Assembly (NCBI RefSeq): GCF_905147045.1
Contig: NC_065891.1
Span: 11,045,001 to 11,109,000 of the forward strand
DNA: 64,000 nt
Direction: 5' to 3'
From: Nymphalis io
Taxonomy: Eukaryota; Arthropoda; Insecta; Lepidoptera; Nymphalidae
The first letter of the stretch is position 1, and each line of letters starts with the position of its first letter. Of this stretch, positions 34,326 through 45,925 are shown piece after piece. The translations under genes were made by a program, and so were the position numbers. Below the pieces are notes generated by a model. It did no database searches and was not told where the DNA came from. It saw only the letters and a program-made list of their open reading frames with translations.

Positions 34326-34639
34326 CTGTTACCTTTAAAGATTATGAAAGTAAATGAATGCTTAGTAACTATTTGAAAACTATTTTGTAAATTTTTCCTC
34401 ACGATTCTCTTGTTATATGCTGATAACATCTTTTAATAAGAAACTAAGGTGAGTTATGTAAAATTTTCTTAAAATTTTTTTTTCTTTTCTGGTAGAGACA
34501 TAAAAACGACTAGTAGCTTAGGCTGAGAAAACTGTTTCGCATGTAAAATAAATCTTATAATAATATTTTTTATAAGATTTAATATAAGAAATTAAAGAAT
34601 TACTAAATTCCTATTTACCCCTCTAATTAAGCGTACAGC

Positions 34640-34735
34640 TTGTGTTAGGAGTGGTAGGTGACGTCAATAGCCTAAGGGGTCAGAATTGAACCCGCGTTTT
34701 TTACATTGGCCCGGAAACCATTGCGCTATTGATGC
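34640..34735 (-). repeat. tRNA-like SINE head (fifth family)
   Basis: Reversed box-B-like GAATTGAACCCGCG and a box-A-like segment near 34720. Similar to 50030-50130. Confidence 0.35.
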
Positions 34736-35218
34736 TTTATATTAATGTAGATAATGAAATTGTATTATAATTAGAGCATTACAGATTATGAGTGCTGTTT
34801 ATTTTTAGAAAAAAAAGTAATATATGTAATTGAAATAAATAAGAAACACATAAAATCGATATTAATCTACGATTTATCCGAAATGTTTAATTATAGCACA
34901 GACAAATATTTCATTGGATTCAAACAAAGAACCAGTCAAGACTGAACTAAGTATAATCAATTTCTATGAAATATTAAATTTGCCTAAATTACTTAACAAG
35001 CTGTTTTATAGCTGTACTAGATTATTTATGAAATTTTGATTTAAATCAAAATAATTAGATTAGTAGTCACTTGAAAGTAATTATTGATATATTTTATATT
35101 TAGATTTAAAGACCATTTGAAATTATAAAAATGAATATATTCATAAATATGATTCTTTATATTATTATTACTGCGAAAATAAATGAATTAGTTTTAATAT
35201 ACATATATATTGTTTTTG
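34736..35218. other. AT-rich stretch, nothing recognised
   Basis: No feature supported. Confidence 0.4.
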
Positions 35219-35490
35219 ACGGCCTCGTTGGTTTAGTGGCTTGATGAAAGGCCGCAAACACGGAGGTTCTGGGTTCAATTCGAAGGTTGGGCCAATAACA
35301 AGTTATTGGGTTTTCGGCCAGAAAATTCTCAGTAGCAGCCCGGAGTCTGGAAGTTGGAAGTGTACACTCCCGTGCCTTGGAACGCACGTAAAGCCGTTGG
35401 CCCTGCACCTGAAATCTTTCCGGTCGTGCTGGATTGCCGTCCCATCCCCAGTGGCCGTCGTGGCTGGAATCGGTCTGGAGGACATTATTA
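35219..35490 (+). repeat. Retroposon D with internal deletion
   Basis: Head and first half are intact. The segment from GATTATGAG to CTTGAG is missing. Confidence 0.65.
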
Positions 35491-35509
35491 ATGTATTATT
35501 GTTTTTTAA

Positions 35510-35541
35510 TTATTACCAAAATTATTTAATTTTGGTAATAA
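35510..35541. repeat. Perfect 15-bp inverted repeat, 2-base spacer
   Basis: Arms TTATTACCAAAATTA and TAATTTTGGTAATAA around TT, directly after retroposon D. Confidence 0.8.
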
Positions 35542-35798
35542 TAAATTCATCAATTTTTTTTCTCCATACCAAGTATTTACTTAAAAAAATTGATACCAAT
35601 AATTGTATACCAATTTTTATGAAGACCGTGTAAACGATAAACAAGGCTATGTGCTGCAGCGCAATCTAGCAACAAAGTGTGTGAAAGCCTTCTCCATGAA
35701 AACACATATACATGCCAAGATACATAACATACATACATATATTATATAATATACCAATTTTCACGGTGATTGGTCAAACCGTGTCGTAGTCTTTTATC

Positions 35799-35965
35799 AG
35801 CGTAATTACAGGCACAAGGGACATAACATCTTAGTTCCCAAGGTTGGTGGTGCATTGGCGATGTAAGCAATGGTTAACACTTCTTACAATGCCAATGTCT
35901 TTGGGCATTGGTGATCATTTACCATAAGTTGGCCCATATGCTCGTTCGCCTAAGTAATATAAAAA
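35799..35965 (+). repeat. 3' part of retroposon B
   Basis: From GTAATTACAGGCACAAGG to the A run. Its 5' part is absent. Confidence 0.65.
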
Positions 35966-36507
35966 AAAGATATACCAACATAAATTTTAATACGTAATAG
36001 TTAATGTAAAGGATATAATGACTTCATCAGGTTATTAAATCTGGCAAACGGATTGTTTGAGAAAAAGAAGATGCAAAATAAATGAGTGGCGTTTGAACAA
36101 ATAAGACAAAAAAATTATGTATTGGATGATAATATAGTTTAAAATACCAAACATGTTTATATAATACAATTGTATGAAAAAAAAATAAAGATCTTACAAT
36201 AATAATCAAACAGATTATAAATAAGATTACTAATACTATTTGTTTGTATTGCAAAGATAATATTGTAATATAATTTTTATCGTATGCCAATTTTACTGTG
36301 ATATCGTTAATACAAAATATAAGGTATAATATAGATAGCTATATTATGAAAAATAGGGTAATATTTACTTTCGCAATTAATTTTGATTATCTAGTACTAA
36401 TCTATTCATGTAGTTTTGTTTAAACATAATAATAATAAAGATTTTAATTCCCACAACCCTAAACATGGGATTTTTAAATAAATACATTATTTAGTTTGTT
36501 TTTTTTT

Positions 36508-36660
36508 AGGGTGGAAAGGCACACAAAGAAAAAGAAGAGTAGGCAAATCGAGGAGAAGATGGGCTGATGACCTCGCGGAAATAGCAGGGAGCGACTGGCG
36601 CAATGTAGCAGTTGACAGGGAAAATTGGAAGAATCTGGAGGAGGCCTTTGGTTAAATATA
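36508..36660 (+). pseudogene. 3' end of an RTE-like LINE
   Basis: The frame ends R-R-R-W-A-D-D-L-A-E-I-A-G-S-D-W, then D-R-E-N-W-K-N-L-E-E-A-F-G-stop, the usual tail of RTE/BovB-type polymerases. It differs from the fragment at 50338. Confidence 0.6.
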
Positions 36661-36678
36661 TTGGGTATATTAAGATTA

Positions 36679-37045
36679 GCTGCCTCGTTGGTCAGAGGTC
36701 AGTGGCTTGATGTAGGCCGCAGACCCTGAAGTCCTGGATTCAATTTCCAAGTGGGGCCAGTAAAAAGTTATTGGGTTCTTCTGTAAGAAAATTCTCAGTA
36801 GCAGCCCGGAGTCTTGAAGTGTGTATGCTCCCGTGCCTCGGAAAGCACGTAAAGCCGTTGGTACTGCGCCTGAACTCTTTCCGGTCGTGTCGGATTGCCG
36901 TCCCATCGGATAATGAGAGTAAGGGAATAGAGAGTGCACCCGTGTTTGCGCACACACTCGTCCACTATAATATCTCCTGCGCAGTTGGCTAGTCTCTCTT
37001 GACATTGGTCGCCGTGGCCGAAATCGATCTGGAGGACATTATTAT
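36679..37045 (+). repeat. Retroposon D, full length
   Basis: Head GCCTCGTTGG..GTGGCTTG interrupted by a TCAGAGG insertion, end GGAGGACATTATTATT. Confidence 0.7.
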
Positions 37046-37195
37046 TAAGATTACTTCGTCGTCTACTTTATTGTTTCAAATCAGTAAAAAAAAGACCATA
37101 TGTTTCTTATAATTATTTTATTAGTCTTTACCAATAGTTACATAAATTTTAATCTATAAAATAGGTTTAACAATATTATTTAAGTTTTGAATTAT

Positions 37196-37635
37196 TTAAA
37201 AGTTTGAGCACACACAGACTCTGTTGACGTTGCATCGACCGAATCTGTAGTTAAGCGCCCTGCATATGCGCTGACACGTAGCGGCCGTGCAGACCAGATT
37301 GCTACGCGGGGCATCAAGCAATGGGTTGTTCGGACTGAGTATCGTCGGAAATGTTTCCGGGTTCTGAATGAACAGAACATCTGTAAGAATAAATATGCAT
37401 GTATTTTTGTTTCTTAAATGCTTTACATAATAATATTCAAAACATGAAATGTTCAGTATAAAAACAATTAAAATAAAACAAATGTTAAAATTCATTGAGA
37501 AATAAAAGCATTGTCATAGTATAAATGTGATATAAGTAAGTTACCTGGTCGTTCACTCTTTTCACATGAAACTATTTGCGCTATCAGTAGCGCTGCCAGG
37601 AGGGCAATGGTGAAAAGAGAAGTTTTGTTGTTCAT
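37196..37635 (-). CDS. Defensin-like peptide gene 8 (subgroup B)
   Basis: Exons 37635-37545 (donor GTAACT) and 37380-37196 (acceptor TTACAG, stop TAA), intron 164 bp. Leader M-N-N-K-T-S-L-F-T-I-A-L-L-A-A-L-L, junction E-K-S-E-R-P, linker DVLFIQNPETFP, core identical to gene 7. All six cysteines are present and the precursor is 91 residues. It faces gene 7 tail-to-tail across about 4.2 kb. The near-identity of cores with quite different leaders suggests strong constraint or gene conversion. Confidence 0.93.
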
Positions 37636-37693
37636 GATGATGACTTATTCAGCTAAGTTGGTCAACTGTGCTTTCTCATAATTGCTCCCGGTA

Positions 37694-37724
37694 TTTATAT
37701 GAAATATTATTAGATTAAGATAAT
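37694..37724 (-). promoter_or_regulatory. GATA site and TATA box of gene 8
   Basis: Minus strand: ATTATCTT from 37724 and TATAAATACC from 37699, 24-25 bp apart. Confidence 0.6.
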
Positions 37725-38916
37725 GAAAAATTTAGTTTTTTATTATTGTTATCGATTACACAAAATACCCGGTAAATTAGAACAAAATTGTCACCGATAA
37801 AAAGATTATCGCCAATAAAATGATTTGTACATTTATTTAAATACCTCTAATCTATCTTTTTTTTCGTATGTATTTAGTATATAATAAAATACTAATAAAT
37901 GTAACACTAAACTATCATATACTATTTTTTTTAGAAAGTACAGACTGTAGCATTTAATTTTAATTTGATGAAATTACTATCCAGCAAATATCAAGTATTA
38001 TTTATGCCTTAATGCTGTTACACCTACTTATATAACAACATTAAGGCATAAACAATTAACACAGATCTTAATTAATTTTATAGGGTAAAATTTGTAAAGA
38101 AAAATAATTATTTTTACTACGAAATAATCTATCCAACAAATCAAATTTCATCTCACCAGGCTCGAGCCAAGACCGCTGGACTAATTTTTTTTCTGACTTG
38201 TGTATTGCTGTTGATCCTACTGGCCTTGACAGCGTCGCCAATAGTGGGCCGAGAATCTACTAAGTCTTAACCGCAACCAAAAATCTTAAGAGTGTTTCCT
38301 AATTCTATCTACTATTTACCGCGTTGACAGCTATTTGAGGTGTATGGAAAATGAGTGAGTCCAGAAGTCTTTATATAGATCGGCAGTGCTTAAAAATATG
38401 TTCTGGATGAATAGTTTTGCCGCCGGATATTTTATAATATTTAAGGAAAACATTACGTAGTAGGACAACGTATAATAAACTCAATCCGTGATCAGTTCCG
38501 GTGTTGTTTTAAAATCATATCTTTAATTTACAAAATTTATACTATAAATCAAGCACAACGACGTCATCAAAACTGTACGTCTTTTAATAACATTTACATA
38601 TTTTTGATTTGATAATTTTTGCAAAGAATATACTGATTATTATTTATCAATTTTAGTTATATTATTTAAAAAATAATAGTAACATGTTGCGACCTCGATA
38701 TTTTACCGTACCTGCAATATTACACAATTAAGAAAAAAAACTTTAATTTTTTATTTTATTTGAAATATAATTTAATATGTTTAAAAATAGTAAAATTAAA
38801 GAATGAAACCACTACCATAAACAATATTAATTTAAGCGACAACTGCTACTGTATTATTAGTTTAATATATAAAAATATTTATATTTTAAAAGAAGTCGAA
38901 AGAAAGAAGAGAAGTC
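37725..38916. other. AT-rich stretch with one hairpin
   Basis: Besides the inverted repeat at 38001-38052 nothing is recognised. 38158-38300 is GC-richer and unclassified. Confidence 0.35.
38001..38052. repeat. Inverted repeat with about 20-bp arms
   Basis: TTTATGCCTTAATG (38001-38014) pairs with CATTAAGGCATAAA (38039-38052). The stem extends by five more pairs after one mismatch, leaving a loop of about 12 bases. Confidence 0.75.
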
Positions 38917-39220
38917 GAGATGGCCCAGTGGTAAGAACGCGTGAATTTTAACCGATGAACGTGGGTTCAAACCCGGGCAAGCACCACTGAATTTTCATGT
39001 GCTTAATTTCTGTTATAATTCATCTCGTGCTTTTCGGTGAAGGAAAACATCGTGAGGAAACCTGCATGTGTCTAATTTCATCGAAATTCTGCCACATGTG
39101 TATTCCACCAACCCGCATTGGAGCAGCGTGGTGGAAATAAGCTCCAAACCTTCTCCTCAAAAAGGGAGAGGAGGCCTTAGCCCAGCAGTGGGACATTTAC
39201 AGGCTGTTACTGTACTGTAT
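38917..39220 (+). repeat. Retroposon A, near full length
   Basis: Starts CGAGATGGCCCAGTGG, ends CAGGCTGTTACTGTACTGT. Confidence 0.75.
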
Positions 39221-39452
39221 ATTTTAAAATACACCATAAGTTTCAACTTTCCATTTTCAATATTATAAATTTATCATAATGTATCATAGTTAAATAGTAA
39301 GTTAAGCAAACTTCAACAAGAGCGAAAAACAATTGAGTTCACTGAGATACCTTAGAATCGCAGAGTTGATTTCGTTTTTATTTTATTTATATAGATTTAG
39401 CGAGCACGCCATTATTTATTAACACTTACTAATTCAATTCTGTTTGTCAGTT

Positions 39453-39670
39453 CCGAGATGACCCAGTGGTTAGGTTAAGCGTTCTCGCTATCGTGGGTTT
39501 AAACTCAGGTAAACACTACTGAATTTTTATGTGCTTAATTCGTGTTTATAAATCATCTCGTGCTCGGCAGTGAAGGAAATCGTATCGTATCTACTAACCC
39601 GCTTTATGGCAGCGTAGTGGAATAGCTACAAACCTTATCATCAAACCGAGGCCTTAGCCCAGCGGTGAGT
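39453..39670 (+). repeat. Retroposon A, old and shortened
   Basis: Box A (GAGATGACCCAGTGG) and box-B-like GTGGGTTTAAACTCAGG are seen, with a degenerate body. Confidence 0.55.
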
Positions 39671-39689
39671 ATAACAAATTTAACAATCG

Positions 39690-40285
39690 ATTGACATCCT
39701 GTTTAAATTTTCTTAAAGTAAAAAATTTAGGAGTATATATTGATCAAAATTTCTGGAGGATGACACAAATAAGTGAAGTCAACAAGAAAATACTTCACTC
39801 GATTAGTTTCGTTCGCAGACTACGTAATTTTCTACCAATTCCTACCAAAATTGCGTTAGCTCAAACTATCCTCCTGGCCATCCTTCATTAAGTTGACACC
39901 TGCTATCTTGGTCTTAGAGAGGAGCAATTAAATAAACTCGAGCGTATTCAAAACCTCTGTATTCGGTTTATATTCGGACGTCGCAAATATGACCACATTT
40001 CTGAATTTCGCAAAAAACTCGAGTGGCTCCCAATACTCATATTCTTTCTCTACGCAGGAATAGTCATATTCTTTTTCTTCTCTACTGTATAATTTTTCAT
40101 CCAAATTCTCCTTACTATCTTAAACACCATTTTGAATTTCTTAAGGACTCGCATGGCCACATTCTACGATCTGATGATAATCTAATACTTAAAATTCCTT
40201 CTCACTCTTCTTCTTTTATACCAATTCCATGTCCACGCAGTTCGCCTATGGAATTTCTTACTACTTTACTTCGTTCGAATCGTTA
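39690..40285 (+). pseudogene. LINE polymerase C-terminal fragment, broken
   Basis: The frame pieces read V-K-N-L-G-V-Y-I-D-Q-N-F, then F-V-R-R-L-R-N-F-L-P-I-P-T-K. After a stop they continue L-E-R-I-Q-N-L-C-I-R-F-I-F-G. These are typical of the region after the catalytic domain of LINE polymerases. Several frame changes show it is dead. Confidence 0.6.
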
Positions 40286-40295
40286 AGAATTTATT

Positions 40296-40425
40296 TTTTC
40301 TGGTGGTAGAGCTTTGTGCAAGCACGTCTGGGTAGGTATCATCAGATAATCTACCGCAAAACAGCAATACTTATTATTGTTGTGTTCCGGTTTGAAGGGT
40401 GAGTGAGCCAGTGTAATTAAAGGCA
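40296..40425 (+). repeat. 5' part of retroposon B, cut by a LINE
   Basis: The retroposon stops at AAAGGCAC, where the 3' end of the minus-strand LINE begins. Confidence 0.65.
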
Positions 40426-43400
40426 CGGGAGGGCAAATGACTCTACTCCACCTGATGGTAAGTGGTAGTAGAGTCCAAACGCGACGACGGCCAGTACAGA
40501 CGGGAAAAACGTTCTGCACTAGCCGCCTTCGCATTGCCGGCCCGCAAGATGCCTCTTCACGCCTCGTTGGAAGGAACCCGGTTTGTAAGAGGAGGGGAAC
40601 ACGTGAGCTGGTAAGGAATTCCATTTTTTGGAAGTGCGACAAAGAAAGGAGTTGCCAAATTTCTTTGTTCGCGATGGAATTGATGTCACAGTTAGGCGCT
40701 GACATCGAGAACCAGCTCGCGTGGACTTAAGAAGGAAGGGGGAAGCAGGAATTAGAGAGAATAATTCCTCAGAGCACTCGCCGTGATACAGTCGATAGAA
40801 AGCGCTCAGTGCTGCTATCTCACGACGCAATTGTAAAGGTTCAAATGTGTTTGTGACCTTTACGTCGCCAATAATGCGTACGGCACGTCGCTGCAACCGG
40901 TCCAAGGCCTCAAGTAGGTACTTAGCAGAGCCATCCCAAAGGTGCGAGCAATATTCCATGCAAGACCGTACCTGTGTTTTGTACAGCAGGCACAGTTGTT
41001 GTGGCGTGAAAAAGCGCCGCACCTTGTTCAGAACTCCTAGTTTCCGTGAAGCTGTTTTTATAACAGCCTCGATGTAATCCCTTGGACTAAGGTCGCAGCG
41101 AACGTCAATCCCCAGCATGGCGATTTTGCTTTGCATCACCAGCGAAGTACCACAGAGGGAGGGAAGAGGGGAAAATGTTGACTTTTTCGCCGTGAGAGCG
41201 CATACCTGTGTTTTCTTGGCATTAAACTCAACAAGATTATCAGAGCCCCATTTGGCGATGAGCTCTAACGTCCTATCGAGTTCAATGACAAGATTCTTCC
41301 GCCTCTCCTCAATTTCCGCTCGCCCAGCCACTGCGCGTCCGTGGTATCCACCATGCACTGTACTATCGTCTGCATAGCAATGTATGTTCCCAAGAGAGAG
41401 CATATCATTGATATGCGAAAGAAAGAGTGTGGGAGATAGCACAGATCCCTGGGGGACCCCAGCATTCACTACATAGAATTGTGAAGCGCAACCATCAACT
41501 AAAACACGAAGGCTACGCTTGTGTAGGAAGCTGGCAATCCAGGTGCATAGCTGAGCAGGCAGACCATATGCCGGCAGCTTGGAGAGAAGACTTCTGTGCC
41601 AGACCTTGTCGAAAGCCTTGGAGATATCGAGGCTGACAACCAACGATTCTCCATGCTTGTCGATAGCTTCACCCCAGAGGTGCGTTACGTACGCTAGAAG
41701 ATCACCTGTGGACCGTTTTGGTCGAAATCCGTATTGACGATCATTAATTAAAGAGTGATCTTCTAGGTAATGGATCAGTTGGTTGTTTAAAATCCGTTCC
41801 ATCACCTTACAAAGTACTGAGGTGATAGCTATTGGCCGATAATTTGCCGGGTCAGACCGATCCCCTTTTTTGGGAACCGCTTGCACATTAGCTCTTCTCC
41901 AAGCCTCCGGCACACTTCCCGAAGAGAGAGAAAGTTGGAACAGGCGCGTTAACACAGGAGACAGCTCCGCTGTGCACTTCTTCAGCACTATGGCTGGTAT
42001 TCCATCGGGACCGCTAGCTTTCCGTACATCAAGTGATTGCAGCTCCGCACGCACATCACGTTGCCTGATTTTAATGTCAGGCATCGTATGGCCACATGCA
42101 GGTATTGTAGGTGGCAGTGCACTACAATCATCGATGACGGAATTGTCGGCAAAGAGTTTAGCCAGGAGATCAGCTTGCTCTTGCAGACTGTGAGCTAGCG
42201 ATCCGTCCGGATTTCTGAGCGGTGGCAGCGAAGGTTGGCAGAAATTGTTTTGCACAGACTTGGTCAGACGCCAGAAGCTGCGGAAGCCCCTAGGATGCGA
42301 AACAAGGTCATGACCAATCTGTACAATGCGCTGTGCATCCGTTCTCGTGTATGCCTTTCTACAGGACTTGGAATTTTTATTATAGTTTGCTTTCAGTGAG
42401 TCAATGTTAGATGCCCCGCTAATGCAGCCGTTGATCCACTTGCGATATGCCACCTGCTTAGATGATACAGCATCGGCACATTCACGAGTGAAACAACGGT
42501 TACGCGTACTCCTACTGACGAGATCTGAGCTAGGAATGTAGTATTCCATTCCCAGCATGATCTCGCCAGCAACAGCAGCGGCACTAGCTGTCGGGTCATT
42601 CCCACTGAAGCAACGTTCCTTCCAAGGGACCGACGCATAGTAATCGCGCATACCGTCCCAATCCGCCGACTTATAGTGCCAAACGCGACGTTTGCATACC
42701 GCTAGTGGCGGCAGCTTGGCCTGTGGCACTCTGGTAGAAATAAGGCTGTGATCCGAAGAGCCAAGAGGAGCCTGAACCACAACCTGATATTCCACCGGGT
42801 GAGAAGTCAGCAGAAGGTCCAGTAGAGAAGGTGCTTGCCCATCAATGTCTGGGATCCTGGTGGGCTGATCAACCAGTTGGGTCAAGTCATGTGTGAGAGC
42901 AAAAGCATGAGCAGTCCTTCCAGCATGGTCAGTTTTGAGGGATTTCAACCAGGATTCGTGGTGAGCATTAAAATCCCCCAAAAACACCAATTCCGCGTTA
43001 GGAAATTGCTCTTGCGCAGCATCTGCCACCCGACTAAGATGGTCAAATAATCGGCTTGTCTCCAAGTCACCATTGTGGGATCTGTAGAGGCACACGTAGA
43101 CTCGGCTCTGACGAACCAGGTCCACACGTACCACCAACATGGAGAAGGGGTCCTCCAAGCAGCGCAGTCGGTGACAGCAAACATCCGTCCTGACGAACAA
43201 GCATACTCCGGCTTTCGCTTTGAAGGATTCTTCAAGCGTGTAGCCGGGATAATTAAGGTAGCTGGTATCGGCAGGACGGAGTATTTGTGTCTCCGTGAGA
43301 AACAACATTGCTGGCCGTGCTGTCTCGAGATGGTGGTGGACAGCGTTGAGTTTAGTGTGGAGTCCTCGGATGTTAGAGAACTCGACCTCAAACAGCGAGG

Positions 43401-44040
43401 GTATGGTGGGGGTGTGCACCGCTGTACGACCGTTATTTCTGTTTTGTTGCGCCATTTGGGAAAAATAGAATGGAAAAGAGACGTGAAGCGAGCGATGTAT
43501 TGCCACGATAGGGATGGGCAAAGCGTGGAGGCGTGTTTCCCCAAGTGGTTGCCAAAAGGAAAAATACACTGACCCGCCGGACGGAAGGGCCCCCGAACCC
43601 CCCCGGAAGTGGCCGCCGGGACCCCACCTACCGGTCACCAACCGGCACGACGGTCCACCCCGAGATTATGCGTGGCCTGGTGGGGCAGCCTCACGAGCTG
43701 GTTAGGCACGCTCGGGCCCCTGTACTATGTCACGGGCGGCCAGCGGAACAGCCGTTTCTTCGGGTCTCCCTGTCCGGCAGGTCAATACAGTTTCCCCTGG
43801 CATTGGTTCAACAGCCGTCTCCAATTGGACCAACACCCATCGCGGCAATACTCGCTCGGGCTCTGGCTGTACGCTGGCTGACCTCGAAACGCGGCTGCAA
43901 GCCACTTCACGAGTTTTTCACCATGCGTACGGTGGTAACAAGCCAGGCGGATGTTAGCATCCTACCACCAGATGAGCAGATGGTCGCTCAGATATCCCTT
44001 AGTCGCCTCTTACGACACCCATGGGAAAGAGAGGGGCAGT
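40426..44040 (-). mobile_element. Near-complete LINE retrotransposon
   Basis: About 3.6 kb on the minus strand. A GC-rich 5' region (44040-43642) begins CACTGCCCCTCTCTTTCCC and includes GTCGTAAGAGGCGAC. The long protein frame follows (43641-40519), then a short 3' UTR. No ORF1 is recognised, so the 5' end may be truncated. Fragments of the same family lie at 23769-24070 and 61199-61604. A target-site duplication is not obvious. Confidence 0.8.
40519..43641 (-). CDS. LINE endonuclease/reverse transcriptase, unbroken 1040 codons
   Basis: The element's polyprotein, which would nick genomic DNA and copy the element RNA into it. The apurinic-type endonuclease covers about residues 85-310, with L-T-E-T-Q (E117), L-G-D-F-N (221-225) and S-S-D-H (295-298). 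The reverse transcriptase covers about 540-830, with G-P-D-G-I, N-Y-R-P-I-A, L-D-I-S-K-A-F-D, V-P-Q-G-S and catalytic Y-A-D-D (756-759). The C terminus ends in W-N-S-L-P-A-H-V-F-P. The true start may be Met63 (M-A-Q-Q-N-R), since residues 1-62 look like translated leader. No stop or frameshift is seen, so the copy is young. Confidence 0.88.
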   Translation of the reverse strand: MVTGRWGPGGHFRGGSGALPSGGSVYFSFWQPLGETRLHALPIPIVAIHRSLHVSFPFYFSQMAQQNRNNGRTAVHTPTIPSLFEVEFSNIRGLHTKLNAVHHHLETARPAMLFLTETQILRPADTSYLNYPGYTLEESFKAKAGVCLFVRTDVCCHRLRCLEDPFSMLVVRVDLVRQSRVYVCLYRSHNGDLETSRLFDHLSRVADAAQEQFPNAELVFLGDFNAHHESWLKSLKTDHAGRTAHAFALTHDLTQLVDQPTRIPDIDGQAPSLLDLLLTSHPVEYQVVVQAPLGSSDHSLISTRVPQAKLPPLAVCKRRVWHYKSADWDGMRDYYASVPWKERCFSGNDPTASAAAVAGEIMLGMEYYIPSSDLVSRSTRNRCFTRECADAVSSKQVAYRKWINGCISGASNIDSLKANYNKNSKSCRKAYTRTDAQRIVQIGHDLVSHPRGFRSFWRLTKSVQNNFCQPSLPPLRNPDGSLAHSLQEQADLLAKLFADNSVIDDCSALPPTIPACGHTMPDIKIRQRDVRAELQSLDVRKASGPDGIPAIVLKKCTAELSPVLTRLFQLSLSSGSVPEAWRRANVQAVPKKGDRSDPANYRPIAITSVLCKVMERILNNQLIHYLEDHSLINDRQYGFRPKRSTGDLLAYVTHLWGEAIDKHGESLVVSLDISKAFDKVWHRSLLSKLPAYGLPAQLCTWIASFLHKRSLRVLVDGCASQFYVVNAGVPQGSVLSPTLFLSHINDMLSLGNIHCYADDSTVHGGYHGRAVAGRAEIEERRKNLVIELDRTLELIAKWGSDNLVEFNAKKTQVCALTAKKSTFSPLPSLCGTSLVMQSKIAMLGIDVRCDLSPRDYIEAVIKTASRKLGVLNKVRRFFTPQQLCLLYKTQVRSCMEYCSHLWDGSAKYLLEALDRLQRRAVRIIGDVKVTNTFEPLQLRREIAALSAFYRLYHGECSEELFSLIPASPFLLKSTRAGSRCQRLTVTSIPSRTKKFGNSFLCRTSKKWNSLPAHVFPSSYKPGSFQRGVKRHLAGRQCEGG

Positions 44041-44196
44041 GAAATGTATTCTTTCTCCGTCACTGCACGGATAATGTATATGTTGTATATAAATATATAG
44101 TATAGGTTGTCTAGAAAAATTTGAACCGACATTTTTTATAAGATTAAAACTATCACTTGTTTAAAATTACCGGATAGATTCCACCGTGGAGAACTG

Positions 44197-44530
44197 GTTA
44201 CTGGTTGGTCTAGTGGCTAGATATAAGGCCGCAGACCCTGAGGTCCTGGGTTCAAAGCCCAGATCGGGCCAGAGAAAAGTAATTGGCTTTTCTGTCAAAT
44301 ATTCTCAGTAGCAGCCCAGAGTTCAAAATGCGTACTCTCCCGTGCCACGGAAAGCACGTAAAGCCGTTGGTTGAACTCTTTCTGGTCGTGTCGGATCGCC
44401 GTCCCATCGGGTTATGTGATTTAGGGAACAGAGAGTGCACCTGTGTGCACAAATAATTGTGAATTATAAAATGTCCTACGCAGTTGGCTAATCTTTATTG
44501 AGGTTGGCCGTCTTGGCCGAAAACGATGCC
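44197..44530 (+). repeat. Retroposon D, near full length
   Basis: Box A TGGTCTAGTGGCTAG, box B GGGTTCAAAGCCC, and a diverged 3' end. Confidence 0.65.
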
Positions 44531-44535
44531 ACTTA

Positions 44536-45225
44536 CAAGATATTATAAATCAAAACTCACAAAAGAAAAGAGATAATAAATATAAAACAACATAAATTAA
44601 CATTGAATTTATCAAAAAAATATTGTGATTTCAAATTAGATACACATAATATACAAAATTAATTACTACCAAGTTTCCATAAAGCATCTTGCCATCATCA
44701 CGATTATATATTATATAATTAAATTAGTTTTTATATAATTTTATTAAAATTAAATTAGATTTTTTAATTAAAAGTAATTAATTTTGATTAACGCGATTTC
44801 GAATAGGAAGATACTTACTATAACTTGGTTGAAAATAGGGAGAAAGAATATAGTACTTAATTAGTGGTTAATACTACGGTTAATACCATTTAAAGAAAAA
44901 AAAATAAGAAAATGAAAATTTTGTGTAGCCCTCAATTATGTGTATAACGATTAAAAAAAACGAGCTACAACGTAATTATACTGTAATTGGGAAATAAAGT
45001 AAACGTGTTAGAGAAAAATTCAATAGGAAAGTTTCATTAGTGAGAATCAATGGCAAAAGTGCCGACGCATTCACACGCAGCCATCGAGTCAACAAGCATA
45101 ACCATTTATCGAAATAAAATTTTATCGAGGTGGCTTTTAAAAGCACTTTTAAATCATCTATTACCACTAATAAATTAAATGTAAACTTTTTTGATAACAG
45201 ATATAATATGTCGCACTTCTAGTTC
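44536..45225. other. AT-rich stretch, nothing recognised
   Basis: No feature supported. Confidence 0.4.
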
Positions 45226-45229
45226 TAGT

Positions 45230-45525
45230 AACAGCCTGTTAATGTCCCACTGCTAGGCTAAGGCCTCCTCTCCCTTTTGAGGAGAAGGTTTGGAGCTTAT
45301 TCCACCACGCTGCTCCAATGCGGGTTGGTAGAATACACATGTGACATAATTTCAATGAAATTAGACACATGCAGGTTTCCTCACGATGTTTTCCTTCACC
45401 GCCAAGCACGAGATGAATTATAATCACAAATTAAGCACATGCAAATTCAGTTGTGCTTGCCCGGGTTTGAACCCACGATCGTCGGTTAAGATTCACGTGT
45501 TCTTACCACTAGGCCATCTTGGCTT
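45230..45525 (-). repeat. Retroposon A, near full length
   Basis: Runs from CAGCCTGTTAATGTCCCACTG to CTAGGCCATCTTGGC. Confidence 0.75.
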
Positions 45526-45534
45526 CTGGGCTCA

Positions 45535-45655
45535 CTTCTGGGCTGAGCTACAATTACTTTCCTTTTGAGGAAAAGGGTTGTAACTTATTACACTTTCCGG
45601 GTTTGAGCCCGTAATGTTTGATTAAGGTTTAAGATTCTAGACCATCTCGGCTCAT
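45535..45655 (-). repeat. Second, degenerate retroposon A in tandem
   Basis: Head (GGGTTTGAGCCCG reversed box B) and tail pieces joined by a large deletion. It directly abuts the better copy. Confidence 0.5.
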
Positions 45656-45724
45656 ATTTTTTTTATTATATCTATAATATTAAAATCTTTTAAAGAGTAA
45701 TACAAGTTTCGATTACGTAATGTT

Positions 45725-45805
45725 GCCGAGCTCTCAAGGCCTCTTTTTCTATTTGAGGAGATGGTTTGGAGTTTCTTCCACCACGCTGCTCTAAAGCGGG
45801 TTGTG
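45725..45805 (-). repeat. Tail fragment of retroposon A
   Basis: TTGAGGAGATGGTTTGGAG and CCACCACGCTGCTC match the family. Confidence 0.5.
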
Positions 45806-45925
45806 GATCAACAAAAAATATTTTTATTTGTTAGCTATTTATTTTATCACAGATAATCTCATTACATCGTAGTATTTTAAATCAATTGTACATAGTGTTA
45901 CGATATTCATTTTATATTAATTATC

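Noticed and set aside
43075..43572. Plus-strand frames of 165 and 169 codons across 43-44 kb
   Set aside because: Antisense to the LINE polyprotein and its GC-rich 5' region.
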